Assembly: GCF_009857535.1 (NCBI RefSeq)
Contig: NZ_WWCS01000009.1
Span: 62,001-126,000, forward strand
Direction of reading: 5' to 3'
Source of the DNA: Duganella margarita
Lineage (GTDB): Bacteria > Pseudomonadota > Gammaproteobacteria > Burkholderiales > Burkholderiaceae_D
DNA length: 64,000 nucleotides
The translations under genes and the position numbers were made by a program. Shown one piece after another: positions 10,205 to 18,425 of the stretch. Each line of letters starts with the position of its first letter. The first letter of the stretch is position 1. Under the pieces are notes generated by a model that saw nothing but the letters and a program-made list of their open reading frames with translations, had not been told where the DNA came from and did no database searches.

Positions 10205-11090
10205 CGTCCCGCTGGGCGGCCAGCCAGTCGACGAAACCATGCAGCAGATTGCCGCCATCGGCCTGCTGCGGGAAGATCGCCACATACCCGGTTCTCGGCA
10301 CCTGGATCGCGGGCAGTGGCGTCATGAGCCGGTTATTCGCGATGTCCAGCGCCAGCATCGGCAGCGGGCCGATGCCGATGCCCAGGCCGTCCTCCACCGC
10401 CTGGCGCGTCACGAAAAAGTGATCGAACCGCTGTCGCGGCAGTCCGGCCAGGTGCGGCACCCCGGCCGCGTCCAGCCAGCGCGACCAATCACCGGCGCGG
10501 GTTTCGCTCGCCAGCAGCGTGTGCGCCGCGATGTCGGCCGGCGCCAATATCGGCCGCTGCCGGAACAGCGCCGGACTCATGATGAGCGTATCCACATCGT
10601 CCAGCACCGGCACCACATGGTGCAGGGGCCAGGCATCCGCATGCGCCACGCCGCGCCGGATCGCCACATCGACGCCGCCGCGCAACTCCTCCAGCACCGT
10701 GCTGACGGTGGTGACCACCACCTCCACCTCGGGATGATCGGCATGGTAGCGGCTCAGCCGGGGTATCAGCCAGCGCATGGCGAAACTGGTCGGCGCGCTG
10801 ACCCGCAGAATGCGCCGCGCGCCCGGGCGGCCGCACGCTTCCGCCGCCAGCATCAACCGGTCGAACGACAGGCCGACCTCGGCCGCGAACGCTTGCGCCG
10901 CCGGCGTCGCCACCATGCGCCGGCCCTGCCGGGTGAACAGCCGCTGACCCAGCCAGCTTTCCAGCGTGGCGATCTGCCGGCTCACCGCCCCATGCGTAAG
11001 CCCCAGTTCCACGCCGGCTTCGGCATAGCTACTGGTGCGGGCAGCTACTTCAAAAATCCGCAACGCGTTCAAGGGAGGAAGATGCCGCAT
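10197..11090 (-). CDS. LysR family regulator (GcvA-like)
   Basis: The 297-residue protein has the LysR winged helix at 1-65 (LNALRIFEVAARTSSYAEAGVELGLTHGAVSRQI) and a periplasmic-binding-like effector domain. The opening HLPPLNALR and the phrase FEVAARTSS are typical of the GcvA/AmpR branch. It is divergent from the MFS-SDR pair with an 81-bp spacer, and LysR proteins usually control the divergent gene. The spacer contains the partly symmetric TCACGTGTATATCATGTG near 11152-11169, a possible T-N11-A-type site. Confidence 0.9.
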   Translation of the reverse strand: MRHLPPLNALRIFEVAARTSSYAEAGVELGLTHGAVSRQIATLESWLGQRLFTRQGRRMVATPAAQAFAAEVGLSFDRLMLAAEACGRPGARRILRVSAPTSFAMRWLIPRLSRYHADHPEVEVVVTTVSTVLEELRGGVDVAIRRGVAHADAWPLHHVVPVLDDVDTLIMSPALFRQRPILAPADIAAHTLLASETRAGDWSRWLDAAGVPHLAGLPRQRFDHFFVTRQAVEDGLGIGIGPLPMLALDIANNRLMTPLPAIQVPRTGYVAIFPQQADGGNLLHGFVDWLAAQRDVS

Positions 11091-11171
11091 GACGATCCGT
11101 GAGAAAAATGCACAATACCCGTGATTTTACCCCTACTAGTCGAGTATCGCTCACGTGTATATCATGTGGCC

Positions 11172-12374
11172 ATGATGACGACATTCAAAAGCCGCTGGAC
11201 CGCGCAGCGACGCAGCCTGCTCGGCGCCTGCCTGGCGCACGCGCTGCACGACGGCTATACCGATGGCCTGTATGCCTTTCTGCCGGTCTGGCAGGCACAG
11301 TTCGGCCTCTCCTACGCCGCGCTGGCGGCGGTCCGCGCGCTGTACTACGGCACCATGGGCGGCCTGCAGATTCCGGCCGACCGGGCGCTGCGCGGCTGGT
11401 CGCCGCGCGCCGCGCTGGTGTTGTCGACCCTGCTGGCGGCGGCCGGCCTGCTGATCATGGCGCTACCACTGGGCTTTGCCGGGCTGTGCGTCGGCCTGGT
11501 GGTCGCCGGCATGGGGTCAAGCATTCAGCATCCACGCGGGTCGATGCTGGTCGCTGACACCTACGGCAAGGCGTCGCGGCGCGCACTGGGAACATATAAT
11601 TTTGCCGGCGATATCGGCAAGGCCACGCTGCCCGCACTGGTTGCCCTGCTGCTGCCGGTACTGGCGTGGCGCCCGGTGCTGGCGCTGATGGCGCTGCCGG
11701 GCATCGCGCTGGCGGCGGCGCTGCCAATGCTGACGCCGGCCACCAGCGGCACCGCCCTTGCCGGCAAGGGCGGCGCGGCGGAGCATGGCGCGCGGCGCGG
11801 ACGCGGCGGCTTCCGCATCCTCATGACCATCGGCGCGCTCGACACCGCAACCCGCATGGGCTATCTGCTGTTCCTGCCTTTCCTCATCCACGACAAGGGC
11901 GGCGGCTCGCCGACGGTGGGCATCGCCCTCGCCCTGCTGTTCATCGGCGGCGCGTTCGGCAAGGCGAGCTGCGGCTGGCTGGGCGAACAGCTGGGCGTGG
12001 TCGGCTGCGTCATGGCGACGGAAGCCGCCACCGCGCTGCTGATCGTGGCGACACTGTCCACCGCGCTGGCGCCGACCTTGTTCCTGCTGCCGCTGCTGGG
12101 CATCGTATTGAATGGCACCTCGTCGGTTTTATACGGCACCGTGCCGGAACTGTCCGACGGCGATACCGGCCGCGCCTTTGCCGTGTTTTACACCAGTGTC
12201 ATCGGCGCCGGCGGCATCGCGCCTGTTGTGTACGGCATGGTTGCCGATCACAGCAACAAAACCGTCGGGGTGCTGACCTCGGCGGCCACCGCCTTCCTGA
12301 TCGTACCGCTGGCGCTGATGCTGCGCGCGCACCTGCGTCAGCCCGCCATCAACCAACGGAGCACCCCGTCATGA
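11172..12374 (+). CDS. MFS transporter (fosmidomycin-resistance-like)
   Basis: The 400-residue membrane protein has twelve hydrophobic segments in two halves around a polar central loop near residues 205-220. The first helix motif AHALHDGYTDGLYAFLPVWQ and GMGSSIQHPRGSMLV match the Fsr-type efflux subfamily. The start at 11172 (ATG ATG) avoids a non-conserved extension. The stop overlaps the SDR gene start (ATGA). The pairing suggests efflux plus enzymatic handling of one compound under LysR control; the substrate is unknown. Confidence 0.85.
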   Translation: MMTTFKSRWTAQRRSLLGACLAHALHDGYTDGLYAFLPVWQAQFGLSYAALAAVRALYYGTMGGLQIPADRALRGWSPRAALVLSTLLAAAGLLIMALPLGFAGLCVGLVVAGMGSSIQHPRGSMLVADTYGKASRRALGTYNFAGDIGKATLPALVALLLPVLAWRPVLALMALPGIALAAALPMLTPATSGTALAGKGGAAEHGARRGRGGFRILMTIGALDTATRMGYLLFLPFLIHDKGGGSPTVGIALALLFIGGAFGKASCGWLGEQLGVVGCVMATEAATALLIVATLSTALAPTLFLLPLLGIVLNGTSSVLYGTVPELSDGDTGRAFAVFYTSVIGAGGIAPVVYGMVADHSNKTVGVLTSAATAFLIVPLALMLRAHLRQPAINQRSTPS

Positions 12375-13123
12375 ACCCATCCCCCCTGATACTGATTACC
12401 GGCGGCAGCCGCGGCATCGGCGCCGCCACCGCGCGCCTGGCCGCCGCCCAAGGCTACGACGTGGCGATCAGCTTCGCCGCCGACGAAGCCGCAGCGCTGG
12501 CGGTCGCGTCCGATATTGAAGCAGCGGGCCGGCAGGTCCTGGTCCGGCGCGCGGACAGCGCCGCCCCGCAACAAGTGATGGATTTGTTCCACGCGATCGA
12601 CCGCCAGTTCGGCCGCATCGATGTGTTGGTCAACAACGCCGCCATCATCGCGCCCCAGTCCAGGCTGGAAAGCCTGCCATTTGAGCGCATGCAGCGCATT
12701 TTCGCCGTCAACACGATCGGCCCCATGCTGTGCGCGCAGGAGGCGGTGAAGCGCATGTCCCATCGGCACAACGGGCCGGGCGGCGCGATCATCAACGTAT
12801 CATCGGCGGCGGCGCGCCTGGGCAGCCCCAACGAATACGTCGACTATGCGGCGTCGAAAGGCGCGCTGGAGACCTTCACCACCGGCCTGGCAAAGGAAGT
12901 CGCGCGCGAAGGGATACGGGTGAACTGCGTGCGCCCCGGCCACATCTATACCGGGATGCATGCCAGCGGCGGCGAGCCGGGACGCGTGGACCGGCTGAAA
13001 GACTCGATCCCGATGGGCAGAGGCGGCCAGCCGGAGGAAGTCGCGCGCGCGATACTCTGGCTGGCCAGCGCTGAGGCGTCCTTCGTCACGGGCACCTTCG
13101 TCGACGCCACTGGCGGCAAGTGA
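12371..13123 (+). CDS. SDR family oxidoreductase
   Basis: This is a 250-residue classical short-chain dehydrogenase. It has the cofactor motif TGGSRGIG near residue 10, NNAAI, the catalytic Ser in INVSSAAARLGS, YAASK with the catalytic Tyr/Lys, and the C-terminal FVTGTFVDATGGK. The family uses NAD(P)H to reduce carbonyls or oxidise alcohols. It is translationally coupled to the MFS gene (ATGA at 12371-12374). Confidence 0.92.
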   Translation: MNPSPLILITGGSRGIGAATARLAAAQGYDVAISFAADEAAALAVASDIEAAGRQVLVRRADSAAPQQVMDLFHAIDRQFGRIDVLVNNAAIIAPQSRLESLPFERMQRIFAVNTIGPMLCAQEAVKRMSHRHNGPGGAIINVSSAAARLGSPNEYVDYAASKGALETFTTGLAKEVAREGIRVNCVRPGHIYTGMHASGGEPGRVDRLKDSIPMGRGGQPEEVARAILWLASAEASFVTGTFVDATGGK

Positions 13124-13136
13124 GCCCGCCGGCACC

Positions 13137-13805
13137 TTATTCGAACTGCTTGCGGAACTCGGCAAACTGCGCGGTCAGGTCTTCCACCTGGCGGCGCAAC
13201 TGCTGCACTTCCTGCTCCAGCGCGCCGACGCGGCTGCCCTGCGCCACCGAACCGCCCAGGCTGGCGGCGGTTTCTTCGCGCGCCAGCGCTTCTTCGCCGC
13301 CCAGCAGCTGGCCGTAACGCGGCTCCTTGGTGCCCGGCGCCAGCGGCAGCCTGGACACCAGCGGCGGGTATTTGTCGATCAGGAATTGCAGCGCGTGCTC
13401 AACATCGGCCACTGATTTGAAATCGTGCAGGCGGCCGCTGCGGGTGCGGATCTCGCCGGCGGTTTGCAGGCCGCGCAGCATCAGGATGCTCAGCACCGCC
13501 AGCTTGTCCTGCTCCAGCGACCACTTGATGCGCATGCGGTGCTCGTACTTGGTGACGCGCGCGCCGGCCTGGGTGATGCCGTTGACGTACTTGCGCTGCA
13601 TCAGCCGCTGCAACACTTCGGACACCGCCTCTTCCGACAGCGCCATCACCGGATCGCGGCTGGACAGCTGGTTGCAGCCGTTGACCAGCGCGTTCAGCGA
13701 CAGCGGATAGTTATCGGGCGTCAGCGCCTCCTTCTCGGCCAGCACGGCCAGCACGCGGATTTCAAACGGGTCCAGCACTTCTGCGCCATCGGGCGTATCT
13801 TCCAT
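13137..13805 (-). CDS. yceH: DUF480 / YceH family protein
   Basis: The 222-residue protein has two tandem winged-helix-like segments typical of YceH. The start reads VLDPFEIRVLAVLAEKEALTPDNYPLSLNALVNGCNQ, and LMLRGLQTAGEIRTRSGRLHDF follows in the second. A C-terminal coiled coil (VGALEQEVQQLRRQVEDLTAQF) ends the protein. The biochemical role is unknown. AAGGAAG lies 7 bases before the ATG at 13805. It converges with the SDR gene. Confidence 0.9.
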   Translation of the reverse strand: MEDTPDGAEVLDPFEIRVLAVLAEKEALTPDNYPLSLNALVNGCNQLSSRDPVMALSEEAVSEVLQRLMQRKYVNGITQAGARVTKYEHRMRIKWSLEQDKLAVLSILMLRGLQTAGEIRTRSGRLHDFKSVADVEHALQFLIDKYPPLVSRLPLAPGTKEPRYGQLLGGEEALAREETAASLGGSVAQGSRVGALEQEVQQLRRQVEDLTAQFAEFRKQFE

Positions 13806-13816
13806 GACTTGCTTCC

Positions 13817-14554
13817 TTATTCGACGAGCTTGTTCAGTTGGTCCGAATTCAATTTATCACACTCGGGCACGCTCTGGCATTCGAGCCCGGCCGCCCGCAT
13901 GGTTGCCGCCAGCTGCTCGATGCGCTGCTCCTGCTTGGCGGCGTGTTCGATCAGTCCGCGCAGCGCTTTCGACAGCGGATCGTCGCCATTGGGCGTGACG
14001 CCGTAGGCGGCGAACGGGTTGCCGGCGGCGTTGAGTAAATCCTTTTGTACGATGTGGGCCGGATTGCCGACGGCGGTCGCCCCTGGCGGTACCGGTTTCA
14101 GCAGCACGGCGTTGGAGCCGACCTTGGCGTAGTCGCCGACGGTAAAGCCGCCCAGCACCTTGGCGCCGGCGCCGATGATGACGCCGCGTCCCAAGGTAGG
14201 ATGGCGCTTGGCGCCGGTATGCAGCGAAGTGCCGCCCAGCGTCACGCCCTGGTAGATGGTGCAATCGTCGCCGACTTCGGCGGTCTCGCCGATCACCACG
14301 CCGAAGCCGTGGTCGATGAACACGCGGCGGCCGATGCGGGCGCCAGGGTGAATTTCGATGCCGGTGAGGATGCGGGCCAGGTAGGAGACGAAGCGGCCCA
14401 GCCATTTCAGCTGGTGGGTCCAGCACCAGTGCGCCCAGCGGTGCAGCACAATGGCTTGCAGGCCGGGATAGCAGGTCAAAACCTCCCAGGCGTTGCGGGC
14501 GGCGGGATCGCGTTCGATGATGCTGTTAATGTCCTGGCGGAGGCGGTGGAACAT
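13817..14554 (-). CDS. cysE: Serine O-acetyltransferase
   Basis: The 245-residue enzyme acetylates L-serine with acetyl-CoA, the first step of cysteine synthesis. It has the N-terminal helical domain and a left-handed beta-helix of hexapeptide repeats with the active-site block DHGFGVVIGETAEVGDD, GVTLGGTS and KRHPTLGRGVIIGAGAKVLG. The C-terminal helix region continues for about 70 residues after the usual end, with a coiled-coil-like KQEQRIEQLAATMRAAG. It lies upstream of yceH on the same strand with an 11-bp gap. Confidence 0.93.
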   Translation of the reverse strand: MFHRLRQDINSIIERDPAARNAWEVLTCYPGLQAIVLHRWAHWCWTHQLKWLGRFVSYLARILTGIEIHPGARIGRRVFIDHGFGVVIGETAEVGDDCTIYQGVTLGGTSLHTGAKRHPTLGRGVIIGAGAKVLGGFTVGDYAKVGSNAVLLKPVPPGATAVGNPAHIVQKDLLNAAGNPFAAYGVTPNGDDPLSKALRGLIEHAAKQEQRIEQLAATMRAAGLECQSVPECDKLNSDQLNKLVE

Positions 14555-14640
14555 GGTCGGTGCGGAATGACAAGCGGAACACCCATGTTAGCGCATTCGG
14601 GCGGGCGTTGCCGAGGGGGAGTTTCGGCTCGATGAGCCGG

Positions 14641-14786
14641 GTTATGGGTCCCCGCCTGCGCGGGGACGACGTGGCGCACGCCACTTGCGCGGAGACGTGG
14701 CGCACGCCGCTTGCGCAGGGACGTGGCGCCCGCCACTTGCGCGGGGACGTGGCGTCATTCCCGCGCAGGCGGGAATCCATGCTGAG
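14641..14786. repeat. Pair of divergent REP elements flanking 26-bp tandem repeats
   Basis: On the right (14754-14786) is a REP-like hairpin starting GTCATTCCCGCGCAGG and continuing CGGGAATCCATGCTGAG. On the left (14641-14670) is its inverted counterpart, which reads GTCGTCCCCGCGCAGG on the minus strand. Between them lie three 26-bp units (14668-14693, 14694-14719, 14720-14745) with consensus GACGTGGCGCACGCCACTTG followed by CGCGGG, and a partial fourth from 14746. The units share the CTTGCGCGGGGAC core with the REP hairpin, so they look like an amplified REP fragment. The block fills the cysE-rlmB intergenic space. Confidence 0.75.
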
Positions 14787-14791
14787 TCGAC

Positions 14792-15538
14792 TCAGCCTTC
14801 CTTGGCGATACGTTGACGGCGCGCTTCGTACAGGCAGACACCCGACGCCACCGACACGTTCAGGCTCTCAACCGAGCCAAACATCGGAATGCTGACCAGC
14901 ATATCGCAGGTCTCGCGCGTCAGGCGGCGCATGCCCTCGCCTTCCGAACCCATCACCAGCGCGGTCGGGCCGGTGAAGTCGGCTTCGTACAGACCTTTTT
15001 CGCCATCATCCGAAGTGCCGATCAGCCAGATATCGCGATCCTTCAGGTCACGCAGGGTGCGCGCCAGATTGGTCACGGTAATGTACGGCACGGTCTCCGC
15101 CGCGCCCGACGCCACCTTGGCCGCCGTCGCATTCAGCCCCACCGCGCGGTCCTTCGGCACGATCACCGCATGTGCGCCAACACCATCGGCCACGCGCAGG
15201 CAAGCGCCCAGGTTATGCGGATCGGTAATCCCATCCAGCACCAGCAGCAGCGGCGGACCATCAATCGCATCCAGCAGTTCATCCAGATTGCGCGCCAGCG
15301 CCAGCTGCGACGCAAACGCGATCACTCCCTGGTGGCGGCGGGTGCCGACAATCTTGTCCAGCCGTGCCGAATCGACCGGCATCACGCGCACGCCAGCCGC
15401 TTTTGCGTTGGCGATCAAATCCTTCATGCGGCGGTCGTCACGACCGGCATCGACGAAAATTTCTTCCACGGAGGCGGCCTCGTGACGCAAACGCGAGGTC
15501 ACCGCGTGAAAACCGAAAATCATTTTGTTCTTACTCAT
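14792..15538 (-). CDS. rlmB: 23S rRNA (guanosine-2'-O-)-methyltransferase RlmB
   Basis: The 248-residue SPOUT methyltransferase has an N-terminal substrate-binding domain (FGFHAVTSRLRHEAASVEEIFVD) and the knotted catalytic domain. Its SAM-binding motifs are LDGITDPHNLGACLRVADG, LVMGSEGEGMRRL and SIPMFGSVESLNVSVASG. It methylates G2251 of 23S rRNA in E. coli. The start follows the rnr stop with no gap (TAAATG), as in the conserved rnr-rlmB operon. Confidence 0.95.
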   Translation of the reverse strand: MSKNKMIFGFHAVTSRLRHEAASVEEIFVDAGRDDRRMKDLIANAKAAGVRVMPVDSARLDKIVGTRRHQGVIAFASQLALARNLDELLDAIDGPPLLLVLDGITDPHNLGACLRVADGVGAHAVIVPKDRAVGLNATAAKVASGAAETVPYITVTNLARTLRDLKDRDIWLIGTSDDGEKGLYEADFTGPTALVMGSEGEGMRRLTRETCDMLVSIPMFGSVESLNVSVASGVCLYEARRQRIAKEG

Positions 15539-18010
15539 TTATCGCTTCTTCTTACTATTAGAGGCAGCTTTGGCTGCTCTGGGTTTGGCTGCGGGTGCAG
15601 CCTTGGTCTTCGGTCGGGCAGCGGCCGGCTGGGCTGCTGCCGGCTTGGCGGAAGCCGCAGGTTTGCGCGAAGGCTTGCCGGACTTGGCGGCCGGCGCCGG
15701 CGCCGGGATTGCCGGGGCAGGCTTGATGTTGGTCTTGCGGTCCTTGGCCTGACGCTCGCCCTTGTCCGGACGTGGCGGCGGCGCATCGGCCCCAGCCAGA
15801 CGCAGATCGATCTTGCGCGACTCCAGGTCCACACGCACCACCTGCACGCTGACATGGTCGGTCAGCTGGAAAGTCTTGCCGGAGCGTTCGCCTTTCAGCT
15901 CGTGACGCGCATCGTCGTACTGGAAGTAATCCTGGCCCAGGTCGGTGATGTGCACCATGCCTTCGACGAACAGCTGGTCCAGCTGCACGAAGATGCCGAA
16001 CGTGGCCACGCCGGTGATGACGCCGGTGTATTCTTCGCCCAGCTTGTCCTGCATGAAGTAGCACTTCAGCCAGTTCTCGACATCGCGCGATGCTTCGTCG
16101 GCGCGGCGCTCGTTGGCCGAGCAGTGCACGCCGAGCGCGTCCCACACGGTCAAATCGCCGGCTTTTTTCTCTTTGCCTTCGGCCTTGTCCTTGGCCTGCT
16201 GCTTGCGGGTGGCGTTCGAGACGTTGGTGTTCAGCACGCTGGTGCTGGCGATCTTCGGCTCGTATTTTTTACCCAGCAGGATGGCCTTGATGGCGCGGTG
16301 CGTCAGCAAGTCCGGATAGCGGCGAATCGGGCTGGTGAAGTGGGCATACGCCTCATACGCCAGGCCGAAGTGGCCGATGTTGTCCGGCGAGTAGACCGCC
16401 TGCTGCATCGAGCGCAACAGCATGGTCTGCAGCAGCGACGCATCCGGACGCCCCTTGATCTCGCGCATCAGCGCGGCGTAGTCGCCGGCCGCCGGCTTGT
16501 CGCCGCCGCCTAGGTTCAGGTTGACCTGCTTGAGGAAGCTGCGCACCTGCTTGAGCTTTTCACCGCTCGGCGTGGCGTGAATCCGGTAAGTGCCCGGATG
16601 CTTGTTGCGAATCAGCAGGTCGGCCGCGCAGACGTTGGCGGTCAGCATGCACTCTTCAATCAGACGGTGCGCATCATTGCGGGTGCGCGGGATGATCTTC
16701 TCGATCTTGCCGTTCGGATTGCAGACGATATAGGTTTCGGTGGTCTCGAAATCGATGGCGCCACGTTCCGCGCGCGCTTTGAGCAGCGCCTGGAACACGT
16801 CGTACAGGTTCAGCAGATGCGGCACGATGCCCGGGCGGCGCGCGGCTTCCGGCCCCTTGGTGTTACCCAGGATGTCGGCCACTTCGGTGTAGGTCAGGCG
16901 CGCGGCCGAGTGGATCACGGCCGGATAGAACTGGTACGCCTTGATCTCGCCCTTGGCGGTGATCACGGCGTCGCACACCAGCGTCAGACGGTCGACCGCC
17001 GGGTTCAGCGAGCACAGGCCGTTGGAGAGTTTTTCCGGCAGCATCGGAATCACGCGGCGCGGGAAGTACACCGAAGTGCTGCGTTCCAGCGCGTCGGCGT
17101 CCAGCGCGTCGTTCGGCTTGACGTAGTGGCTGACGTCGGCAATCGCGACGATCAGGCGGTAGCCGTTGCTGCGGCCGATCTTGACCGGTTCGCAGTAGAC
17201 CGCATCGTCGAAATCGCGCGCATCTTCGCCGTCGATGGTGACCAGCGGCACGTCGCGCAAATCGACGCGCTCGCCCCAGTCGGCTTCGCGCACATGATCC
17301 GGCAGCCTGGCGGCTTGCTTCAGCGCCGCGTCCGAGAAGATGTGCGGCACGCCGAACTTGCGCACGGCGATTTCGATTTCCATGCCGGGATCGTCCAGCG
17401 AACCCAGCACTTCGACGATCTTGCCGACCGGCTGCTTGAAGCGCATCGGCTGCTCGGTCAGCTCAACGCTGACCACCTGGCCGGCCTTGGCCTTGCCGAT
17501 CGAGCCTTCGACCAGCACGTCCTGCGAAATGCGCTGGTCTTCCGGCGCCACCACCCACACGCCGCTCTCGTTGAGCAGGCGGCCGATGATGTGGGTATTG
17601 GCACGCTGGGTGACTTCGACAATGGTGCCTTCCGGGCGGCCGCGGCGGTCAACGCCGATGACCTTGGCCAGCACGCGGTCGCCATGCAGCACTTTCTGCA
17701 TTTCCTTCTCGGGCAGGAACAGGTCTTCGCCCGGCTCGTCCGGGATCACAAAGCCGAAGCCGTCGCGGTGGCTGCTGACGCGGCCGGCGACGAAGCCGGT
17801 CTGCGCGGCCAGCGAGTAGTGGCCGGCGTCATCGATCAGGATCTGGCCGTCACGCTGCATGGCGTTCAGGCGACGCGACAGGATGGCCTGGGCGTCGGTG
17901 CCGACTTTCAGCGATTTCGACAAGGCGCGCAGGTCCAGTGGACCGTCGACGCTGCGGAAGATGCCGAGAATTTCCTCACGGCTGGGAATGGTGTGTGTAG
18001 ATTGGCTCAA
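15539..18010 (-). CDS. rnr: Ribonuclease R
   Basis: The 823-residue 3'-5' exoribonuclease has an N-terminal HTH_12 domain, cold-shock OB domains, the RNB catalytic domain (metal-binding DGEDARDFDDAV) and an S1 domain (EEYTGVITGVATFGIFVQL). A long lysine/alanine/proline-rich basic tail ends in KKKR. It degrades structured RNA and helps in quality control. No ATG is available: an in-frame TAA lies a few codons upstream and the next methionine is at residue 51, inside the conserved region. The TTG at 18010 is therefore the likely start, with only a weak AAGAAAA upstream. Confidence 0.95.
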   Translation of the reverse strand: MSQSTHTIPSREEILGIFRSVDGPLDLRALSKSLKVGTDAQAILSRRLNAMQRDGQILIDDAGHYSLAAQTGFVAGRVSSHRDGFGFVIPDEPGEDLFLPEKEMQKVLHGDRVLAKVIGVDRRGRPEGTIVEVTQRANTHIIGRLLNESGVWVVAPEDQRISQDVLVEGSIGKAKAGQVVSVELTEQPMRFKQPVGKIVEVLGSLDDPGMEIEIAVRKFGVPHIFSDAALKQAARLPDHVREADWGERVDLRDVPLVTIDGEDARDFDDAVYCEPVKIGRSNGYRLIVAIADVSHYVKPNDALDADALERSTSVYFPRRVIPMLPEKLSNGLCSLNPAVDRLTLVCDAVITAKGEIKAYQFYPAVIHSAARLTYTEVADILGNTKGPEAARRPGIVPHLLNLYDVFQALLKARAERGAIDFETTETYIVCNPNGKIEKIIPRTRNDAHRLIEECMLTANVCAADLLIRNKHPGTYRIHATPSGEKLKQVRSFLKQVNLNLGGGDKPAAGDYAALMREIKGRPDASLLQTMLLRSMQQAVYSPDNIGHFGLAYEAYAHFTSPIRRYPDLLTHRAIKAILLGKKYEPKIASTSVLNTNVSNATRKQQAKDKAEGKEKKAGDLTVWDALGVHCSANERRADEASRDVENWLKCYFMQDKLGEEYTGVITGVATFGIFVQLDQLFVEGMVHITDLGQDYFQYDDARHELKGERSGKTFQLTDHVSVQVVRVDLESRKIDLRLAGADAPPPRPDKGERQAKDRKTNIKPAPAIPAPAPAAKSGKPSRKPAASAKPAAAQPAAARPKTKAAPAAKPRAAKAASNSKKKR

Positions 18011-18139
18011 AAGTTTTCTTATTTTTTACAGTGTTAGCATATATATGGCACGACGACAGGCGTAGTGTACTTGGAATCGCCTTGCTTGACTAATTCAAGC
18101 CGGATCGCGGGCTGCTCAAAAAATATTCTTGGGAGGTAT

Positions 18140-18167
18140 TTGACATCGCCGGGGATTGCTCTATAAT
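18140..18167 (+). promoter_or_regulatory. Near-consensus sigma-70 promoter upstream of the first tRNA-Leu
   Basis: TTGACA (18140-18145) and TATAAT (18162-18167) are 16 bp apart. A second TATAAT lies at 18265-18270, 26 bp before the mature tRNA, with no clear -35. The 285-bp gap between rnr and the tRNA therefore holds one strong distal promoter and one possible proximal -10. No ORF or recognisable RNA was found in the leader between them. Confidence 0.65.
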
Positions 18168-18295
18168 TCTGGTCTCTCGCAGCGCAAGCGGCGGGATCTG
18201 CAAGACGGGTTGATGTGCAGTAAGGAATGTAAAAGTTCATCTGGCGCAAAACTCTCCCGGTCGATATAATAGCAGAGTTGTTGAGCAGTATCAGT

Positions 18296-18380
18296 GCCCA
18301 CGTGGCGGAATTGGTAGACGCGCATGGTTCAGGTCCATGTGCCGCAAGGTGTGGGGGTTCGAGTCCCTCCGTGGGCACCA
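18296..18380 (+). tRNA. tRNA-Leu(CAG), copy 1
   Basis: This is an 85-nt class II tRNA with encoded CCA. The acceptor stem GCCCACG pairs with CGTGGGC. The anticodon stem-loop CATGG-TTCAGGT-CCATG gives anticodon CAG, reading CUG. There is a short variable arm (TGCCGCAAGGTG) and a T-loop GGTTCGAGTCC. It is identical to the three copies at 20.2-20.6 kb. Confidence 0.97.
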
Positions 18381-18394
18381 TAGAATTCCGTGTT

Positions 18395-18420
18395 AAAAGC
18401 CTCCTTCCGGAGGCTTTTTT
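18395..18420. terminator. Bidirectional Rho-independent terminator
   Basis: AAAAGCCTCC-TT-CCGGAGGCTTTTTT forms a 7-8 bp GC-rich stem with an A run on one side and a T run on the other. It can end the tRNA-Leu transcript on the plus strand and the kinase gene, whose stop is at 18426, on the minus strand. The same sequence follows tRNA-Leu copy 2. Confidence 0.88.
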
Positions 18421-18425
18421 CATTT

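Noticed and set aside
14668..14754. Tandem repeats considered as a CRISPR array.
   Set aside because: The units are directly adjacent with no unique spacers and are related to the flanking REP hairpins; no cas gene is present.
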